Origin: Lachnospiraceae bacterium UBA3632
Lineage (GTDB): Bacteria; Bacillota; Clostridia; Lachnospirales; Lachnospiraceae
DNA length: 42,064 nt
Reading direction: 5' to 3'
NCBI GenBank assembly: GCA_002373975.1
Contig: DFKZ01000015.1
Span: forward strand, 1-42,064
A program made the position numbers and the translations under genes. The notes beneath the pieces were generated by a model. That model had not been told where the DNA came from and made no database searches. It worked only from the letters and a program-made list of their open reading frames with translations. Shown one piece after another: positions 15,286-23,812 of this stretch. Within the stretch, counting starts at the first letter, position 1, and each line of letters starts with the position of its first letter.

Positions 15286-17064
15286 TCAGGCATCCACGCT
15301 CTCATACTCTGCCAGGAAGTCCTTTGATGCTTTGATTATCTGCTCTCGCATGTCATCATCAAGATTTCCCGTCGTCTTTATCATGCTCACAAGCCCCGGG
15401 TTCTCTCTCTCAATATATTCAAGCAGCTTTCCCTGAAAGTCCTTGATCTTATCGACAGGGATATTCTCCATCACTCTGGCGTTTGCCGCACAGAGGGTTA
15501 TTACCTGCTCCTCCATGGAAAGAGGCTTTCCGAGAGGCTGCTTTAACAGCTCCATAAGCACATTTCCGTGACAGAGCTGGGCCTTAGTGGCCGCATCAAG
15601 ATCCGACGAAAACTGTGTGAACACCTCCATCTCTCTGAACTGTGCCAGATCGATACGTATGCTTCCCGCTGATTTTTTCATCGCCTTGGTCTGGGCGGCA
15701 CCGCCCACACGCGATACCGAAAGCCCGACATTGACCGCGGGCCTTACTCCGAGATTGAACAGCGTGCTCTCGAGGTATATCTGACCGTCGGTGATGGAGA
15801 TGACATTGGTGGGAATATATGCCGACACGTCGCCGGCCTGTGTCTCTATTATGGGAAGCGCGGTGATGGATCCGCCTCCGCACTCCTCATTAAGCCTTGC
15901 GCTGCGCTCCAGCAGTCTTGAATGGAGATAGAATACATCTCCGGGGTAAGCTTCTCTTCCCGGGGGCCTTTCAAGCAAAAGAGAAAGTGCCCTGTATGCC
16001 ACCGCATGCTTGGAAAGGTCGTCGTAAACTATGAGCACATCCTTTCCCTGCGCCATGAAATATTCTGCCATGGCGCATCCTGCATAAGGAGCGATGTATT
16101 GAAGCGGAGCGGGCTCCGATGCCGATGCCGTCACCACTATGGTGTAGTCAAGCGCTCCGGCCTTCTTAAGATTGTTTACCAGCTTCGCAACGGTAGATGC
16201 CTTCTGGCCTATGGCAACATAGACGCAGATAACGCCTTTACCTTTCTGGTTTATAATGGTATCGGTGGCGATGGATGTCTTTCCGGTCTGTCTGTCACCG
16301 ATAATAAGCTCTCTTTGTCCGCGCCCGATGGGGAACATTGAGTCGATTGCAAGAATACCCGTCTCCATCGGAGTGTCGACAGATTTACGATCAACAATAG
16401 AAGGAGCTGCATTCTCGATAGGCCTGTAATCGTCGTCCTCGATTCTGCCAAGGCCGTCTATGGGTTCTCCCAGGGAATTGACCACGCGTCCCAGAAATCC
16501 TTCACCCACCGGCACTCCGGCGGTCATTACGGTTCTGGCCACATGGCTTCCCACTCTTATCTCGCGGTCACTTCCGAAAAGGATGGCTGCGATCTCATCG
16601 TGTCTGATATCCTGCACCATTCCCTTTATGCCGCACTCAAAGATGAGTATCTCACCGTATGCCGCATGAGGAAGCCCGACTATGGTCGCTATTCCGTCTC
16701 CCACATAGGAAACGGTTCCCACATGCCTGTGAGCAGCGGTGAGTTCAAACTCCTCAACGGTGGTGCGCAGCATGGAGATAATGTCTGTTTCCGCGCTTAT
16801 ATTCTTTTTTAACCTGTCCACCGCCTCAGCAAACTGACGGCTTCGGCCCTCGGTACTCCAGTTGTAGGTCTCGTTACCGCAGGTAAGGATGAAACCACCG
16901 CCGAGGCTCTTATCCTCTATGGCGGAAAAGCTTATCATATCTTCGGTAATATCTTCGCTGACATACTTCCCGTAGACAAAGCTTTTGATCTTATCAAGCT
17001 GGGCAGGTGTAGGCTCCGTCACATAGCGGAGCAGGCATTCAAATTTCTTGTTCTTTTTCCTCAA
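15286..17064 (-). CDS. atpA: ATP synthase alpha subunit with fused delta-type N-terminal domain
   Basis: 592 residues instead of the usual ~505. From about residue 88 it is ordinary F1-alpha: HVGTVSYVGDGIATIVGL, Walker A GDRQTGKT at 256-263 (169-176 in E. coli), and SRVGGAAQ with the conserved Arg. Residues 1-87 look like the C-terminal domain of the delta subunit. A helix (TPAQLDKIKSFVYGKY) and a strand pair (AIEDKSLGGGFILTCGN) are followed by TEGRSRQF and a helix. This matches the IDKS...GGVIIRxGD...DGSVRGRLERL pattern of AtpH. The start is TTG at 17064, with GAGGTG 8 nt upstream beside the atpF stop. No good site lies before any internal ATG. Only 15 nt separate it from atpF, so there is no separate atpH. 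Confidence 0.95.
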   Translation of the reverse strand: MRKKNKKFECLLRYVTEPTPAQLDKIKSFVYGKYVSEDITEDMISFSAIEDKSLGGGFILTCGNETYNWSTEGRSRQFAEAVDRLKKNISAETDIISMLRTTVEEFELTAAHRHVGTVSYVGDGIATIVGLPHAAYGEILIFECGIKGMVQDIRHDEIAAILFGSDREIRVGSHVARTVMTAGVPVGEGFLGRVVNSLGEPIDGLGRIEDDDYRPIENAAPSIVDRKSVDTPMETGILAIDSMFPIGRGQRELIIGDRQTGKTSIATDTIINQKGKGVICVYVAIGQKASTVAKLVNNLKKAGALDYTIVVTASASEPAPLQYIAPYAGCAMAEYFMAQGKDVLIVYDDLSKHAVAYRALSLLLERPPGREAYPGDVFYLHSRLLERSARLNEECGGGSITALPIIETQAGDVSAYIPTNVISITDGQIYLESTLFNLGVRPAVNVGLSVSRVGGAAQTKAMKKSAGSIRIDLAQFREMEVFTQFSSDLDAATKAQLCHGNVLMELLKQPLGKPLSMEEQVITLCAANARVMENIPVDKIKDFQGKLLEYIERENPGLVSMIKTTGNLDDDMREQIIKASKDFLAEYESVDA

Positions 17065-17079
17065 TTTATGTGCACCTCA

Positions 17080-17565
17080 TCAGTCAGCCTTGGCGCTCTT
17101 TTCGATAAATTCATCAAAAAGACGGCTGTCTGCCTCGGGATCTTCCTTGGTCTGAGCGATCTTTCCGGCAGCCTGAGAAACAAGCTCGGAGAGTTCCTCC
17201 GCGCCCTTCATCATGATGCGTTTCTTTGCGTCCTCTGCATCTTTTTTTGCGGTCTCGATGATATTTGAGGCTTCGCTTCTCGCATCGTCTATTATCTTAT
17301 CCCTCTCGGCTCCTGCCTGCTCGCGGCCTTCTTTGATGATGGAATTCTTTTCTTCCTCGGCACGGCTCATGGCCTGCTCGTATCTGGTTCTTTCCTCATC
17401 GGCCTGCGTCTTTGCTTCCTCGGCTTTGGAAAACTGCTCCTCCACCTCTTCCTGGCGCTTTGCTATGATCTTCTTTACCGGCTTGAAAAGGAATTTCCAG
17501 ATCACAAAAAAGATGACCCCGAGATTGATTACCGTAAATAATATATTAATATCTACTTTCAGCAT
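17080..17565 (-). CDS. atpF: ATP synthase b subunit
   Basis: 161 residues: one N-terminal membrane helix (LFTVINLGVIFFVIWKFLF, about 9-27), then a long coiled coil of Glu/Lys/Ala (about 30-140) that forms the peripheral stalk. The C-terminal part (LFDEFIEKSA) resembles the usual b-subunit end that meets delta. Here the only delta-like domain is fused to AtpA, so the contact would be with alpha directly. It lies 16 nt after atpE and 15 nt before atpA. Confidence 0.96.
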   Translation of the reverse strand: MLKVDINILFTVINLGVIFFVIWKFLFKPVKKIIAKRQEEVEEQFSKAEEAKTQADEERTRYEQAMSRAEEEKNSIIKEGREQAGAERDKIIDDARSEASNIIETAKKDAEDAKKRIMMKGAEELSELVSQAAGKIAQTKEDPEADSRLFDEFIEKSAKAD

Positions 17566-17581
17566 TTCTTTCCCTCAATGA

Positions 17582-17797
17582 TCACTTAAGCATAAATATG
17601 ATAAGGATACCGATAACGAAACCGTAGATTGCGGTTGCCTCTGCAAGCGCTCCTCCGAGGATCAGTGCGGTGGTAATCTTTCCTGCCGCCTCAGGCTGGC
17701 GTGCTGTTGCATCCACTGCCTTTCCGGTGGCGATCCCAAGTCCGAGCCCTGCTCCGATACAAGCTAATGCTGCGATTCCTGCTCCGATTGCTAACAT
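17582..17797 (-). CDS. atpE: ATP synthase c subunit
   Basis: 71 residues with two membrane helices and the polar loop ARQPEAAGK. The ion-binding Glu is Glu53 in LAEATAIYGF. Compared with the sodium-type c ring of Propionigenium, whose site uses Gln32, Glu65 and Ser66, this protein has Leu20 and Ala54 at the Gln and Ser positions, though Thr55 and Tyr58 are kept. Proton coupling is therefore more likely; this is a by-eye inference. The rotor ring is made of many copies of this protein. Confidence 0.97.
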   Translation of the reverse strand: MLAIGAGIAALACIGAGLGLGIATGKAVDATARQPEAAGKITTALILGGALAEATAIYGFVIGILIIFMLK

Positions 17798-17815
17798 GTT
17801 GTTTTCCTCCGTTTT

Positions 17816-18520
17816 TTATTCTACTGCTTCTTTGATATAAAGCGAGGTTAAAAATACAAATACATAGGCCTGCAGTCCGCCGTCAAAAAGGTCGAAATAC
17901 AGGGAGAATATTCCCGGGATGATCACCGGGGCGTGAATGGCCGACTCCATTGCGATCTCGATAAGCTTCATGATAATGAAGGCACCGAGGACATTTCCGA
18001 AAAGTCGCATACACAGTGAAAGCGGCTTGATCACAAGCTCAAGGATATTGATGGGCGTGACCACCGCTATGGGGTGCGTGAAGCTCTTGATCCAGCCCCA
18101 GGGCCCGTGTGCTTTGATATTTGCAAACTGCACCACTATAATGCTCATTATTGCCAGAGCAGCGGTGACGTTAAGGTCCTTTGTGGGTGGCTTGAATCCG
18201 AAGATGCCGCATATATTTGAAAATGCAAGGAAAATAAGTACCGCAAGAAGATACGGCACATAGCCCTTGGCCTCCTCTCCCACCATTCCGGAGACAAGGC
18301 TTTCGAGCTTTGTAACAATGAACTCGGCTGCCGCCTGCCTTTTGGATATGTTTCTCACCTTAAGGCGGCTCCCGAGAATAAGACATATGATAAACACGAT
18401 ACCGATGAGTATCCACGATACAACGGTTGACTCGTTGACGGGTATCTCAAGAGCGCCGGCTCTGATCGTAAAAACTGTTTCAACATTCAGTTCTTCAGCA
18501 AGTTTTTCCGCTATATCCAT
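17816..18520 (-). CDS. atpB: ATP synthase a subunit
   Basis: 234 residues, five or six membrane helices. It carries the essential Arg172 in LSLCMRLFGNV, the stator residue facing the c-ring Glu. PxxNxxEL-type wording (TPINILELVIKPLSL) and a final ELLVAxxQAYVFxxLTxxY-like helix (GGLQAYVFVFLTSLYI) complete the family pattern. It is the first gene of the operon; atpI is absent. The start at 18520 has GGAG about 13-16 nt upstream, loose but acceptable. Confidence 0.97.
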   Translation of the reverse strand: MDIAEKLAEELNVETVFTIRAGALEIPVNESTVVSWILIGIVFIICLILGSRLKVRNISKRQAAAEFIVTKLESLVSGMVGEEAKGYVPYLLAVLIFLAFSNICGIFGFKPPTKDLNVTAALAIMSIIVVQFANIKAHGPWGWIKSFTHPIAVVTPINILELVIKPLSLCMRLFGNVLGAFIIMKLIEIAMESAIHAPVIIPGIFSLYFDLFDGGLQAYVFVFLTSLYIKEAVE

Positions 18521-18561
18521 AAATAAATAGGGGCTCCTTCCAAAAAAACTTCAACCATCTT

Positions 18562-18570
18562 ATTGTAGCA
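18562..18570 (-). promoter_or_regulatory. Extended -10 promoter for the atp operon (candidate)
   Basis: The minus strand reads TGCTACAAT, an extended -10 (TGn plus TACAAT), about 42 nt before the atpB start. No good -35 was found. An identical 9-mer with the same left neighbours (TGTGCTACAAT) lies before the HAD gene at 36206-36214, which supports it being a real element. Confidence 0.55.
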
Positions 18571-18579
18571 CAAACGCCC

Positions 18580-19761
18580 TTAGTTTTCCATAACTTTCAA
18601 TAGTGCATTTTTACCGGCCTTATAGGGTGTCAAAAGCGCATTTTTACCGGCTCTCAACAGTTTTTTCCCCACATCGGCTTTGAAATACGCCTTAGCCACC
18701 GGGATAAAGGCCGCAAAGACCTGTTTGAGCTGGGCTTTACTCTCATCATCCAGCTCCTTGACGCTGTCGATGATTATAGAAAACTTTTTTCCGCCGTCCG
18801 AAATAAGCTCTCTCATGCTCTCGGCCTTGCATGCATCGATCAGGCTGTATATCCCGTCTATGAACTTCTGCCGGTTTTCATCATCCTGCGAATCGACCCA
18901 GCCGTTAAAAGTATGCTCAACAAACACCGCATTGGTCTTGAGCTTTTTCTCGCGGATAAATTTCCTTCCGTCCACATTCCAGCCGTACATATTGTGCTGC
19001 ATAAGGCCCAGACCGGAAGCCTTTATCACTTCGTATCTGTCATCATCATCCAGCATCATCCCGATGAGGGATGACTGTGGAATAAGCTTGTAGATCCTGT
19101 CTTCAATGCTCTTAAACTTTCCGTCCTGCATAAGGGTGGGGCGCAGGCCCAGTCCGTCCATGCTGTATATCCTGTGGATGCGTTGCTTTATATCATCCGG
19201 CATGTTCATGGAAGCGTACACCGCCAGATGCCCCCCCTTTGAATGGCCGCCGATATACATTTTCCGGGCGTAGCGGGCACTCATCTTTCGCAGATAATCA
19301 GTGGCATATTCATGGCATTTTGCCTTGTCCATATAAAGCAGGTTAAAGTCTTCCTTGAGCCCTATTATGGTGCTGTCGGTTCCGCGGAAAACGATAAACA
19401 TCCTGCGTGGCCCGGTAAGAAATGTCACTGCCGCAAACTGCGTCTGAGTCTCATGATCCAGGCAGCTTTCAAAGCATGCCACTCTGAGGTCTTTAAAGCG
19501 CTTTCCCGCAAGCATAAGCTCCACCATTTGTCGGGATACGCTCTCGTAATGCCCCTTTTCAAAAAGATCGTCTCTGTTGTCCAGAAGCATTATATCCTTA
19601 AGCGCAACCGAAGGCATTCCGGCATCGATCCCCGCAACAAAATTCTCGAAATGAAAATATCCCAGCTTGCACAGGATCGCGGCATCCACCTCCGTCAGTC
19701 TCATTTCCGCAAAGGGCACATCGCCGTATTCAATTAGATAATCAAGTATCGTTCCCGTCAT
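18580..19761 (-). CDS. Mbeg1-like alpha/beta hydrolase (DUF2974)
   Basis: 393 residues. The lipase nucleophile elbow GGHSKGGHLAVYA (Ser at about 173) and the upstream FIVFRGTDSTIIGLKEDFNLLY are hallmarks of the Mbeg1-like/DUF2974 family of Firmicutes. The catalytic Asp and His are probably in the IYSMDGLG segment and near NVDGRKF/VEHTFNGW; the exact residues are not certain. No signal peptide. A basic C-terminal tail repeats the phrase YKAGKNALL/RAGKNALL (about 370-390). Its start overlaps the end of the sensor kinase gene by 4 nt (ATGA), so it is co-translated with it. Substrate and link to signalling are unknown. Confidence 0.85.
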   Translation of the reverse strand: MTGTILDYLIEYGDVPFAEMRLTEVDAAILCKLGYFHFENFVAGIDAGMPSVALKDIMLLDNRDDLFEKGHYESVSRQMVELMLAGKRFKDLRVACFESCLDHETQTQFAAVTFLTGPRRMFIVFRGTDSTIIGLKEDFNLLYMDKAKCHEYATDYLRKMSARYARKMYIGGHSKGGHLAVYASMNMPDDIKQRIHRIYSMDGLGLRPTLMQDGKFKSIEDRIYKLIPQSSLIGMMLDDDDRYEVIKASGLGLMQHNMYGWNVDGRKFIREKKLKTNAVFVEHTFNGWVDSQDDENRQKFIDGIYSLIDACKAESMRELISDGGKKFSIIIDSVKELDDESKAQLKQVFAAFIPVAKAYFKADVGKKLLRAGKNALLTPYKAGKNALLKVMEN

Positions 19762-22700
19762 GATCTGTCAACAAGTATCTTGTCTTTTATCTCTGCCACC
19801 ACATCCATATAAAGCTGAAGAACAGCACCCTGCCTGCGCTCGATGGTCTCCCAGTTTTCCTCTTTCCCTGCTGTTTCGAGCTCTTTTGCCTCCTCGAACA
19901 GAGAATCCGCTCCTATGGTCCTTCCCGAGCTCTTTAGCTTGTGAGCATGAGTAACATATTTTTTCTGATCGCGCTGTTCATAATATGTCTGCAGAGCGCG
20001 CGATTCATCATCAAATTCAGCCACGAACATTTCAAGAACGTTCTCGTACAGTTCCTTGTCCCCGGCACAGAAATTGATCCCCTTTACGGAATTTATGAGG
20101 CTGAGGCCTCGGTATATGGGTTCTGCCTGAGCACTTTCGCCCGGCTTTCCGGCCTGGCGGCTTTCCGCCTTGTTACCGGTCCCGGTCTCGCTCTTTTCGT
20201 CCTCACCCGCCTGAATCTTGGAAGGCGGAAGGAATTTGAGAAGAAGTGCTTCAAGGTCTTTGCCCGATACCGGTTTTGAGAGATAGTCGTCAAATCCGTG
20301 CTTTATATAGTTTTCCTTTGCCCCCGCTATGGCGTTGGCAGTGAGCACTACCACCGGCACGCCCTTGCACATATGATCCATTTTCCCGAGCTGTTCAAGA
20401 GTTTCTATTCCATCCATTTCCGGCATCATATGGTCGAGCAGTATAAGGTCGTATCTTTTCTTTTTGACCTTTTCAAGCGCCACAAGTCCGCTTTCCCCGG
20501 TATCGATCGCTACTTTTGTGGAACGCAGCAGTCCCCTTATGACCGCAAGGTTTAAGGGCGTGTCATCCACCACCAGAATGCTTGCGTCCGGCGCCGTAAA
20601 TGCCGGCTTGTAGCTCTCAAAAGCATCATTGTCGGCGGATCTTAAGTCGATCTCCCCGATAATACCCTCTTTCGATATGCGCTGTGACACCGTAAAATGG
20701 AAATTCGATCCCTCATTGTAGATACTCTCCACTTCAAGCTTAGATCCCATAAGCTCCAGCAGCTGCCTTGAAATGGAAAGTCCCAGGCCGGTACCCTTTA
20801 TATTATGATTTCTCTCCTCGTCAAATCTCTCAAATTCCTTAAAGAGCTTGGGCATATCCTCCTGCTTTATTCCGATACCGGTATCTATCACGGAAAACCT
20901 GATATCCGCAGTGTCCGCGATCCGTGATACAAGCTCAGCCTTTAATGTGACCGATCCCTCGGGAGTATATTTGACCGCATTGGTAAGAAGATTGGTCACG
21001 ACCTGTCTTAAACGGTTTGAATCACCTATCAGATTCTCGGGGAGATTGGGATCAAGCTCAAAGCCGCAATGAAGATGGGCCGCATCTGCATTCATTTTAA
21101 GGTTTCCCGCAAGTTCTCTGAGCAGATCGGATAAGCTGTACTCCACAGCCACTATACTCATTTTTCCGGACTCTATTCTCGAAAGGTCCAGAATGTCGTT
21201 TACAATATTAAGTAAAGCTCCGCTCGATGAATAGATATCCCCGGCATACTGCCTTACCTGTGCCGGAACTTCCTCTCTGAGTATAAGCTCATCCATACCC
21301 ATTATGGTGTTGATGGGCGTTCTTATCTCGTGGGATACGCTGGCAAGGAATCTCGTTTTGTACTCGCTGATCCTCTCAGCTTCTTCCTTGGCCTTTTTAA
21401 GCTGTGCATTCTTTAATCTGATAATGCGGACATTTCTTCTTTCGAGAATGGTCCACAATATCATCATCAGGATGAGCACGCCGGCAGCGACCATTCCAAC
21501 CCAGAATACTTTGCGCTCGTATACCCGGGCCTGCTTGTGGACCACCACAGTGCTCTCGTTGACCACTTCCATATCCGGGCCGAGCGCCTGCACATGAAAA
21601 GTGTAGCTTCCGTATGAAAGATTGGTATAACTTATCTCCCTAAGCTCCGACTGGGAGAGAATAAGAGCCTCATCATCAAAGCCCTCCAGATAGATCTTTA
21701 CAATAGGGTTGTATAATCCGTAATTCAAAACGCAGGGAATAAATGATGTTCTTTTTGCATCCGCGGGGATATGATATATACCGTCCTCGTCGGGCTTTAA
21801 TATATTTCCGTCACTTACTATCTCACGGATCGCAACCTCATAATCCGAATCGGACAGTTTATAATCGCGGGTCGAAACCTTTTTGACGCCGGTAAGGCAG
21901 CAAAGGTAGATATCCTCTCCCTCGCAGTAATTCCACGATCCCATAACGGGGCTGGCGCTGAGTCCCTTTGAGCTGTCAAGAATATCAGCGATATAGCTTC
22001 CGTTTGACACAAGATCATCTTTGTTTACGATGTAAACACCCTCGCCGGAGGTGATCCATGCTTTACCGTCTTTGGTGAAAATAATGTCGTAATTACCGCT
22101 TCCCGGGAAATTCGTAAGGGCAGTACACTCATCATCCGAGCAGGTATAAATCTCACCGCCGCTCACAAAGAAAAGCTTATCTCCGTCCTTTACTATCCTG
22201 CTTATGGCTAGGCTTCCGAGCCCCTGCTGCGTACCTATATTCCGGGATACTCTTCCGCCGGATATAACATAGACTCCGCCGCCGTCGCTTCCCGCATAGA
22301 GCTCGCCCTTCTCGTTCTCGTACAGGCAGAGTATTTCTTCCGCCTCAAGGCCTTCGGCTTTACCGAATCTGGCGGTCACTTCATCATTTCGGATCAGGCT
22401 TATTCCCGTGGTTGAAGCCACTGCAAGATCACCGTTTTTCAGCTCAAGCGCGCAGTTAAATCTGCTTCCCTGTGTGCCGGATCTGATCTCGTTAAATGTC
22501 GTGACGCTTCCCTTGTAGTAGCAGACAAGCCCTTCATTTCCATAGGTGGAGAACCATATTCTTCCCTTGGAATCCTTCATTATGTGCTTTATTCTCACAT
22601 CCGAAAGAAACTCCAGATGCGTGTCGTTTACCACCTCGTATGTATTCTTATTCAGTATCACAAGCCCTTCATCGCATCCGACATAGAGCCTGCTTCCGTC

Positions 22701-23777
22701 ACCCATAACGGCATTTACGACACGGTTTCCTACTCCCGATGCCGAAATGATATCCGTAAAAGGATTTCGGGAGAGCTTTAATAATCCCATTCTGGCGGAA
22801 GTGGCCCACAGATTGCCCTGCCTGTCCTCAAGCACTCCTCCGATGGAATTGTTGAATTCAACAAAGGAAATATAGTTAAACCTGTCGGCGCTGTCGAAGT
22901 ATCCTATTCCGTTTTCGCCGGATATGACAAGCTGTCTGTCCCTGTTATCATAGATGGATGTAACAGAGCCGAGCACCGATACATCCTGGGTTTCGACTAT
23001 GCTTAGTTTGCTTCCGGTTGTTTTGCCTGTATAGATCTTTCCGTCCGAACTTCCGATTATCAGATCCCCGTCAGAATCGTATCTGACTGCGGTATAGAAA
23101 GAGGTTTCGCTCTCGTTGAAAAAGCTTTTGGTGATAAGATTATTCTCGATGATAAATACGGTTCCCGTCCTTGTAACAGCGGCAACCGTTCCGTCTGCGC
23201 GGCATGTTATCCCGCTTACATTATAGAGTTCATCCGATGATGAATAGGTGGAAAGAGTATCCCCTTCAAGTATGGAAAGTGATGATGATGTTCCGATGTA
23301 TAGCTCACCGTTTTTGCCGTAGCAGAGCGCTCTTACCGAATTGGATTCGAGCCCGTCGGATGCGGTGTATGCCCTTATCTGGCCGGTGGCCTGGTAGTAA
23401 TAAAACAGTCCCGCATCATTCGTTCCGATCCAGAGCCCTTCACGGCCGTTCGGAAGAAGTACAGTGACGTTTCTGATCCTGTCATCGATATTCGCTCTTA
23501 CAAACTCCCTGCCGTCGTATCTGTATAGGCCGGAGTAAGTTCCCACCCAAATGTACCCGTCGATGGTCTGGCATACGGTATTGACCTGGCTGCTCCCGAG
23601 TCCGTTGGAACGGTCATATATCTCGGCGCTGTACTGGGAGGCGTACTCAAATGCTTCTGCCTTCCCTGAAAATGCCGTAAAAAGGATCGCAAAAACCGCA
23701 ATATAGCGCATAAAAACCAAGACTGCCTTAGCAGCCTTGGTCACTTTTGATAGATTACGATCTTTTATACTTTCCAT
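19758..23777 (-). CDS. Giant hybrid sensor histidine kinase with beta-propeller sensor
   Basis: 1339 residues. The N-terminal signal/anchor helix (about 19-42) is followed by a large extracytoplasmic region of repeated WVGTYSGLYRYDG- and LYVGCDEGLVIL-type blades (about 50-690), a two-component propeller, ending in a Y_Y_Y-type domain (about 680-755). A second membrane helix (about 760-780) leads to the HisKA domain with SVSHEIRTP (phosphorylated His about 812) and the ATPase domain (about 925-1040). Then come a receiver (ILVVDDTPLN near 1067, LLDHMMPEMDG near 1116) and an HPt domain (HAHKLKSSG near 1278). Such kinases sense extracellular carbohydrates or similar cues in Bacteroides. No DNA-binding output domain is present and no regulator gene is adjacent. 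Coupled to the Mbeg1-like gene. Confidence 0.93.
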   Translation of the reverse strand: MESIKDRNLSKVTKAAKAVLVFMRYIAVFAILFTAFSGKAEAFEYASQYSAEIYDRSNGLGSSQVNTVCQTIDGYIWVGTYSGLYRYDGREFVRANIDDRIRNVTVLLPNGREGLWIGTNDAGLFYYYQATGQIRAYTASDGLESNSVRALCYGKNGELYIGTSSSLSILEGDTLSTYSSSDELYNVSGITCRADGTVAAVTRTGTVFIIENNLITKSFFNESETSFYTAVRYDSDGDLIIGSSDGKIYTGKTTGSKLSIVETQDVSVLGSVTSIYDNRDRQLVISGENGIGYFDSADRFNYISFVEFNNSIGGVLEDRQGNLWATSARMGLLKLSRNPFTDIISASGVGNRVVNAVMGDGSRLYVGCDEGLVILNKNTYEVVNDTHLEFLSDVRIKHIMKDSKGRIWFSTYGNEGLVCYYKGSVTTFNEIRSGTQGSRFNCALELKNGDLAVASTTGISLIRNDEVTARFGKAEGLEAEEILCLYENEKGELYAGSDGGGVYVISGGRVSRNIGTQQGLGSLAISRIVKDGDKLFFVSGGEIYTCSDDECTALTNFPGSGNYDIIFTKDGKAWITSGEGVYIVNKDDLVSNGSYIADILDSSKGLSASPVMGSWNYCEGEDIYLCCLTGVKKVSTRDYKLSDSDYEVAIREIVSDGNILKPDEDGIYHIPADAKRTSFIPCVLNYGLYNPIVKIYLEGFDDEALILSQSELREISYTNLSYGSYTFHVQALGPDMEVVNESTVVVHKQARVYERKVFWVGMVAAGVLILMMILWTILERRNVRIIRLKNAQLKKAKEEAERISEYKTRFLASVSHEIRTPINTIMGMDELILREEVPAQVRQYAGDIYSSSGALLNIVNDILDLSRIESGKMSIVAVEYSLSDLLRELAGNLKMNADAAHLHCGFELDPNLPENLIGDSNRLRQVVTNLLTNAVKYTPEGSVTLKAELVSRIADTADIRFSVIDTGIGIKQEDMPKLFKEFERFDEERNHNIKGTGLGLSISRQLLELMGSKLEVESIYNEGSNFHFTVSQRISKEGIIGEIDLRSADNDAFESYKPAFTAPDASILVVDDTPLNLAVIRGLLRSTKVAIDTGESGLVALEKVKKKRYDLILLDHMMPEMDGIETLEQLGKMDHMCKGVPVVVLTANAIAGAKENYIKHGFDDYLSKPVSGKDLEALLLKFLPPSKIQAGEDEKSETGTGNKAESRQAGKPGESAQAEPIYRGLSLINSVKGINFCAGDKELYENVLEMFVAEFDDESRALQTYYEQRDQKKYVTHAHKLKSSGRTIGADSLFEEAKELETAGKEENWETIERRQGAVLQLYMDVVAEIKDKILVDRS

Positions 23778-23812
23778 ACTTTTCAGCCAAAGGCTTACAG
23801 GTGCGGTGCCGA

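Noticed and set aside
16770..17064. Sequencing error or false start joining delta and alpha parts
   Set aside because: One uninterrupted frame with a well-placed ribosome site and a continuous delta-like fold pattern; no second atpH start visible. Cannot be fully excluded without raw reads.
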